DNA of 64,000 bases from Girardia tigrina (taxonomy: Eukaryota > Platyhelminthes > Tricladida > Dugesiidae). Made by a program: the position numbers and the translations under genes. The DNA is taken from the NCBI GenBank assembly GCA_001938485.1, contig MQRK01240841.1:4967-68966 (forward strand). The letters run 5' to 3'. The notes under the pieces were generated by a model. The model worked only from the letters and a program-made list of their open reading frames with translations. It searched no databases and had not been told where the DNA came from. Shown piece by piece: positions 59,020 to 64,000 of this stretch (positions are counted from its first letter, which is position 1; each line of letters opens with the position of its first letter).

Positions 59020-59469
59020 CATTCTTATCATTCCCGCCAAATCTCCCTCCTAAAATTTCCTCCAATCTTCCCGCCAAAAATGCTGGGGCGATGTTTGGGG
59101 AGTTACCGTTGTCCATGATCCTGATGGACCACGGAAAACATTATTGCTGCTCCAGCAGAGGAGAACTGTAAGCCCACACAGCCCGGTATGTTGGGACTTG
59201 TAGTCCTCCTCCCTTGCATCTTGTGGTTACAATAAGAGCTGCAGAGAATCTCTTCACACCCCCCTCCCCTTCCTTGGTCTCTCTCTGTATGACCAGCACT
59301 GACCTTTTTCCATGAGGACACAGAGCCAGTGACACCTGTCGGCAGACTGATCAAAACGGCGCTGTCTCTTCAGTCGGAGGGGGAGGGCACTGGCCTGGCA
59401 CCCCCCCAGGATGCGGCTCGCACCCCCAGCCCAACTCTTTGTACCGCACGTCACTGGAGGCAAATCCCC
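59020..59469. other. G+C-rich island foreign to its surroundings
   Basis: About 450 bp with G+C clearly above half and C-runs (cacccccctcccc, ggcacccccccagg) lie between A+T-rich flanks. The minus strand contains ACTACAAGTCCCAACATACC, very close to the ACTACAANTCCCANNATGC motif known from vertebrate promoters and repeats. CpG-poor C/T tracts and CTGCTCCAGCAGAGG also look vertebrate-like. No protein or RNA gene was recognised, and the five overlapping open frames are a composition effect. It could be a horizontally acquired repeat, captured host DNA if the organism is a parasite or blood feeder, or an assembly artefact. Confidence 0.6.
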
Positions 59470-59591
59470 CCGTGTTTCCCCGAAAGTAAGACATATGTCT
59501 TACTTACGGGGTACGGCTTATATTAGCTGACCCTTCTGAAACTCCCGATACGTCTTACAATCGGGGGTGTCTTACTATCGGGGAAACACGG
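59470..59591. mobile_element. Short inverted-repeat element with CCGTGTTTCCCCGA ends
   Basis: CCGTGTTTCCCCGAAAGTAA at the left is mirrored at the right (TTACTATCGGGGAAACACGG), total 122 bp. A second nested hairpin is formed by AGTAAGACATATGTCTTACT. TA follows the right end, but the left side adjoins the G+C-rich island without TA. Similar CCCCGAAAATAAGAC hairpins are, as I recall, common in several vertebrate genomes; this needs a search. Confidence 0.65.
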
Positions 59592-59594
59592 TAT

Positions 59595-60535
59595 TAATTC
59601 TTTACACCAACTTTATTTTAATTTCTTTTTTAAAATGTAAACGAATCAGTTAATTTACAAGCACGAAAGAGTCTTAAAACTTCGTCAAAAGGGTAAGAAT
59701 ACAGTTAACATTTTAGAAGATTAGGATAATCATTTCAAGATCGATTAGAGAGCTTGATCATAAATATTAAAGGCTTATTTTCACATATAAAAGTACTGTT
59801 ATTAAATGTGAAATTAAAACAGAAACTGTTTTCATTAAAATGTCTTTTTTAATTTTCATTTTATCAAATTTTGAAAAATCATTTATCAAGATGTTTTGCA
59901 TTCCCATAAAACCCGGAAGTATTTGAGCACTCTGACAACGTTGTCATTGGATTAATAATTATCCTCCGCAATATCCTCAAAATTTGTCATTATTTTCTTA
60001 TAAAATAAAATTATCAAATGAAAAGACTAATAAATAATAAATTTTAATAGTTAATGCATAATAGAATAAAAGGTTTAGGCGTATTTTATAATAATTAAGA
60101 CGTGATTACCTAATAAGAAACATTTTAATAAAAATATATGAAAAATAATATATTAATAATTATATTAAAATTATAAAATCAAAAACTACAATTGAAAACA
60201 GAATAACGTATTTTTATGATTAAAATAATTATTACAAATGAAGTATTCCTATTTTTTACTACTTTTAAAAAATTTTAATACATTTTTCTAAAATTGAATT
60301 TCTTGTCTTTCTGTAAAGAATTTAGCAACTGATTTTTCGATCACTTCTGAACAATTGATTGATCTGAAATTTCTCACAGTTGTGATCAAAAAAACAATAT
60401 ATTAATAATGTATTAATAAAAAAATACTATCTTAATAATTAATTAGTCTTGTTTTTGAAAATAAACCGTTTTGCTATTACCCCCCAATTTATCCCCATTA
60501 TTAAATATTAATAAAAATAAATTATTTTTTAATTT
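59595..60535. other. AT-rich DNA, nothing recognised
   Basis: No supportable feature. Confidence 0.4.
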
Positions 60536-60559
60536 TTCAGGTGGTTTTCTTTTAGGAAG

Positions 60560-62760
60560 TCAATCTGTGGTAGATAAAAGAAATGTGGACGATAAAAATC
60601 TGGTAAATAACCGTTTTTCAGTTTCATAAAGAAGGTAGACGAAGTATGGATATCAGAAAAGGCAGTAAACGCCATAAGACCATCTTATAGTGATGAGGGG
60701 GATAATTTTAGCAGATTCTGCCTGGATTCAAAACCACAGGTGGAAGTCAACGGGGGAAGGGTACTCGGGCCTACAGTGCGTAAATCCAAAGGAAAACTGA
60801 GGTTGCTCAGAGACGGCTAAGTCCGTTCACTACCAGATTAGTTTTCAGATCACTACCAGAAATCATTTCGCCCGCGTCGACCATAGTGAGTAATTTACCG
60901 TTTGGCGTGTAGTTTCCTCAGTGGACGCGGTTTGGACGAGCCTCTAGATTTGCACGTGGTGGATATCGCCAAAAGCTAGAAAAACGGCTGAAGAGCAAAT
61001 ACCTGGTGGCCGGGAGATGGATCGTCCTGAACTGCGAGTTCTCTTACCACTGGAATATCTGTATAGATTGAAGGAGAAGTGGTAGAGCACGCAACCTAGC
61101 AGCGCAAAGAGGACGACGCAGCGCACATAAACTTGGTGGAACTGAAGGCAGAGATCGAAGCAGTTAAAGCGACAGTGGAATGGGGCTATACAAGTTCGAG
61201 ATCATGAGCGACTCCGCCACAGTCTTCAGATGGGTGCAAAATGCGTTTTGGGGCGACGGATCAGTCAAATCTAAAGGAATGAGCTAGCTGCTGGTGAAAC
61301 GACGGATAAGTATCATTAGCCAAATAATTGAAGGAGAACGGCTGAGTGTGACATGGAAGTGAGTGAGTTCAATGGAGAAAAACGCATATCACCTCATATT
61401 GAGTGACTGGTTGTCTTCAGCAAAAGAACCATCTGAAGTAGCGACAGTGGGAATTGAAAGGGAATACGGGACAGCAGATAGTTTAGAAACACTCCCCAAA
61501 GTTTACCATTTAAGAGTGAAAAAAATGTAATGCACATTATTAGAGGTTCTTGGAAACTCGTCAGAATTATTAATATCAGACATTAAAACTTTTATTATAC
61601 CACAAAAAAAATGTTTAAATCTAATATTTAAACACATTTATTTTTTTTTTTGAGAAACTATTTATTTCATAAATCTTAAACCGATATAGATAAAAATACA
61701 TATAAATATTCATATTTGCTTTTTTTTATTACTTCTATAATTGCGGTAACACTTTAAAATATTTAATCGTTTCATTTAATTTTATTACTTTTTTAAAATC
61801 GTTTCACATAAAAATTATACACTTTTTTTTACTTTTTTATTATATTAAAACTCTCAAAAAATTTTATTAGCAATTTAATTGATCTTAATTTTAGTAATTT
61901 TATTTTTTTCGAATGTTACATATTTAATTATATAAAAAATTTTAATTTGTACATATTTAATATAACTTTCTTTCAAAAATTTTCCTAACATTTTTAATTC
62001 CTAACACACATCACCAAGTGGACGTTGGTGAACTGCACGCCAGGACGATTCTCATCATTAAGAAAAAATACATCTGAAAGCGATGATAAGCTGTGTGCCG
62101 CTCTAAGGGCAGTATTTGCTGAATGAGGGCCGCCGCGAGAACTGTTGATGAACAATTTTTCAACCAATCAGGGAACAGCAATCCGGTAATTACTGACTGG
62201 AGTAGGTATCGAGATCATGTTTTGATGCGCAAATTGTCCGAGTGAAAACAGGATCGTCGAGCGATGCCATCAAACGATTAAGCGCATGGCAGCAGGAAGC
62301 AGGGAATCAATCGTGGACATGTTCGCGTGGTACAACGCGACACCAAATTCAGCTGGCATTATTAGAGTGTATAACACGGTGGTTAGACGCTGTCGTAAGC
62401 GAGGTCTGTCCTTTTTAGCAAGTGGTAAACGAAGGTGTTCTATACCTCGTGTCACACATCAGGCGCGCTTCATAGGATTGGCCGAGAGCAAACCATAAGC
62501 ATCCGAGAATGAATGAAGAAGGCGATAGTTCTGAAGAAGATGACGTGTGTTAGAAGGAAGAAAGGGATGCCGAGTTAGAGAGCAGTCGGAAAAGATCAGG
62601 TGTTAAAGCAGAATGGTGACCGCGACGACTGATTGTTTGACTGACCCGCTTTAAAGATTTCGTGTGTGTAAAGATACAGACTTTAGCGACATAAGGAAGC
62701 CCCTATGCACGAGCGTTGTATGCGTATGTGCCTTAAGAGCAAGGAAGAGTGTCAAAGTAA
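60560..62760 (+). mobile_element. LTR-type pol fossil: RNase H region then integrase
   Basis: This region has a much more balanced composition than its surroundings. Between about 61140 and 61480, frames show RNase H pieces (INLVELKAEIEAVKATVEWG, MSDSATVFRWVQNAFWGDG, LVKRRISIISQIIEGERLSV). From about 61990 an integrase end follows (IVERCHQTIKRMAAGSRES, FAWYNATPNSAG) with its basic tail to about 62760. An A+T-rich stretch (about 61530-61990) separates the two and looks like a later insertion. The family is LTR-type (Ty3/gypsy or BEL relative), different from the other copies here. It is old, with many breaks. Confidence 0.7.
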
Positions 62761-62877
62761 ATAATGATAAATTAATGAACGATAAAATTAGCATTTGTTT
62801 TAATAAAAGGGAAAACGTATCGAACTTGAATTAATATTTCTTTAGGTATCGAATCGTTTTTGGATATTCATAAAACT

Positions 62878-62906
62878 AATATATATATATATATATATAT
62901 ATATAA
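62878..62906. repeat. (TA)n microsatellite
   Basis: An uninterrupted TA dinucleotide run of about 14 units. Confidence 0.9.
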
Positions 62907-62919
62907 GTTATGCCTAATT

Positions 62920-63234
62920 TGTGTAATTGCCGAATTCACGAACTCGGCAATATTTTAAAGAAAATTTTTAATTCAATTAGGAAATTGATATCAATATTTA
63001 ATTTGAAAAAATATGTATTTTATATTGTAAGAATTATTCATTAAAAAATCGGAACTAGAAGAAATATTTATTTCTAATCAAAATTAAATTATGCGCGTAA
63101 TTTATAATTACGTTGATTGATTCAAACAATTTCAGGAGTCTATATAATCATATAATGGATCCTTTATATATTTATAAATAGAGATATGAATTTAAATATA
63201 AATATGTATTGATATTAATTTAATTATCCTAACA
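62920..63234 (-). repeat. LTR of the right-edge Ty3/gypsy copy
   Basis: On the minus strand, TGTTAGGATAATTAAATTAA starts right where the integrase frame ends after the purine-rich GAAGGAGGG. The far end of the LTR is not clear and the given limit is approximate. Confidence 0.5.
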
Positions 63235-64000
63235 CCCTCCTTCTTTAAAAGGTTTCAGCCATTCTATATTTCTAACTATAACTCTTCCGGTTTTATTTTT
63301 CATTTCAACAGATCGATCATGGAGTTTCCGTATTATTTCATAAGGACCTTCATAACGGTCTGTTCCTTTCTGTCTATTCTCTATCTTTACTAGAACTAAA
63401 TCACCTTCCTTATATTCTCGTCTTGGTGTATTTGATTTGCCTGATTTAGTTGCCTCACTTTGTTTAATTTTTTCAATAATCTTTTTATTGTCTAATTCAT
63501 AGTGACGAGAGCCATCTAAGGTTAAACGTTTTCCCAGTATAACTTCCGCCGGACTTACCCCAGTGGTGCTTTTTCTGGACACATTAATGCTAAATTCAAT
63601 TTCTGGGAGAATATCAGCCCAGTTTGAACCTCCTCTATCTTTCAGTGTTGCATCCAGTACATCTCGAATAGTTCGAAATTGACGTTCTATTATGCCGTTT
63701 GAACTGTGATGATATGGACTGGAAAAGTGACTTGTAATTAACATAGATTTAGCATATTCTTTAAAACTTTTTGACTCGAAGACTTTCCCTCGATCTACAT
63801 GAATATTTGCGGGTGCTCCAAATCTAAATATCCACTTATGTTGGATTGTTGTAATTAATGTTTCTTCATCTTGACTATTCACGGCTGTTAAACTTATATA
63901 CCTGCTGAACCTGTCGATAATTCTTAAAATATATTTTTTACCACCAACTACCGGCAATGGTCCACAAAAATCTATATAAATATCATCTAAAGGGCGCTGA
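63229..64000 (-). mobile_element. Ty3/gypsy integrase, open to the window edge
   Basis: The minus strand encodes the integrase catalytic core and C-terminal region and continues beyond the window (DDIYIDFCGPLPVVGG upstream of the last visible start). The three acidic residues of the catalytic core are seen in IIDRFSRY, IHVDRGKVFES and SSNGIIERQFRTIRD. NWADILPEIEFSIN, SPAEVILGKR, GDLVLVKI, DRYEGPYEIIRKLHDRS and RNIEWLKPFK follow. The visible part looks whole. It is the best preserved LTR-element coding region in the window and hence probably the youngest, though the rest of the element lies outside. Confidence 0.92.

Noticed and set aside
59103-59526. Five open frames in the G+C-rich island
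   Set aside because: Stops are rare in G+C-rich DNA. The frames overlap on both strands and show no domain.
62270-62498. Opposing 61- and 70-codon frames
   Set aside because: The plus-strand one is part of the fossil integrase; the minus-strand one is its shadow.
1-64000. CRISPR arrays, rRNA genes, bacterial operons
   Set aside because: No spaced identical repeats, rRNA cores or operon-like gene packing. Intron structure and element types are eukaryotic. tRNA genes could be missed by eye.

Overview
The window is invertebrate metazoan DNA, roughly three quarters A+T by eye, with spliced genes and a very heavy load of mobile elements. I cannot name the species. The evidence for an animal is a class A G-protein-coupled receptor split by a GT-AG intron, together with Tc1/mariner, hAT, Penelope-like and Ty3/gypsy elements. 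There is no sign of prokaryotic gene organisation, rRNA, or a CRISPR array, and I recognised no tRNA by eye.

The only clear host protein-coding gene is the receptor. Exon 1 (14039-14375) and exon 2 (37393-38546) are separated by an intron of about 23 kb, and their splice phases fit exactly to give 496 residues. Most of the middle of the window is therefore that intron. It holds Penelope-like 3' ends with hammerhead-ribozyme-like hairpins, two copies of a GC-richer repeat with a (CAAA)n tail, and a minus-strand run of very short exon-like blocks separated by 50-59 nt GT-AG introns (19902-20257, a candidate micro-exon gene). It also holds Ty3/gypsy remains, several Tc1/mariner remnants, a short TA-flanked inverted-repeat element, an element of about 1.9 kb with inverted repeats of about 540 bp (29205-31080), a mariner remnant, a hAT remnant and a long-TIR mariner relative.

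Left of the receptor (1-14000) lie a Ty3/gypsy integrase end with its LTR, a head-to-head pair of Penelope-like ends, a Tc1 remnant, two LTR/gag remains and two convergent gag pieces, set in AT-rich DNA. Right of it (38.5-58 kb) lie an old and a much younger Tc1 relative (39932-40842 and 42094-43457), a mariner interrupted by an assembly gap (44945-46101), a Tc1 end with paired direct repeats (47390-48150), and a mariner into which a hAT element inserted with a perfect 8-bp target duplication (53638-54633). Several loci in this part carry only an LTR, a leader and the first ~45 codons of gag.

The right end differs in composition. A G+C-rich island at 59020-59591 looks foreign to its surroundings, carries a motif familiar from vertebrate DNA, and ends in a hairpin element. 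A GC-richer fossil LTR-type pol region (60560-62760) follows, and then a minus-strand Ty3/gypsy integrase with the start of its LTR runs off the window edge. The items most worth a second look are the micro-exon array, the ribozyme-like hairpins of the Penelope-like elements, the long-inverted-repeat element and the G+C-rich island.
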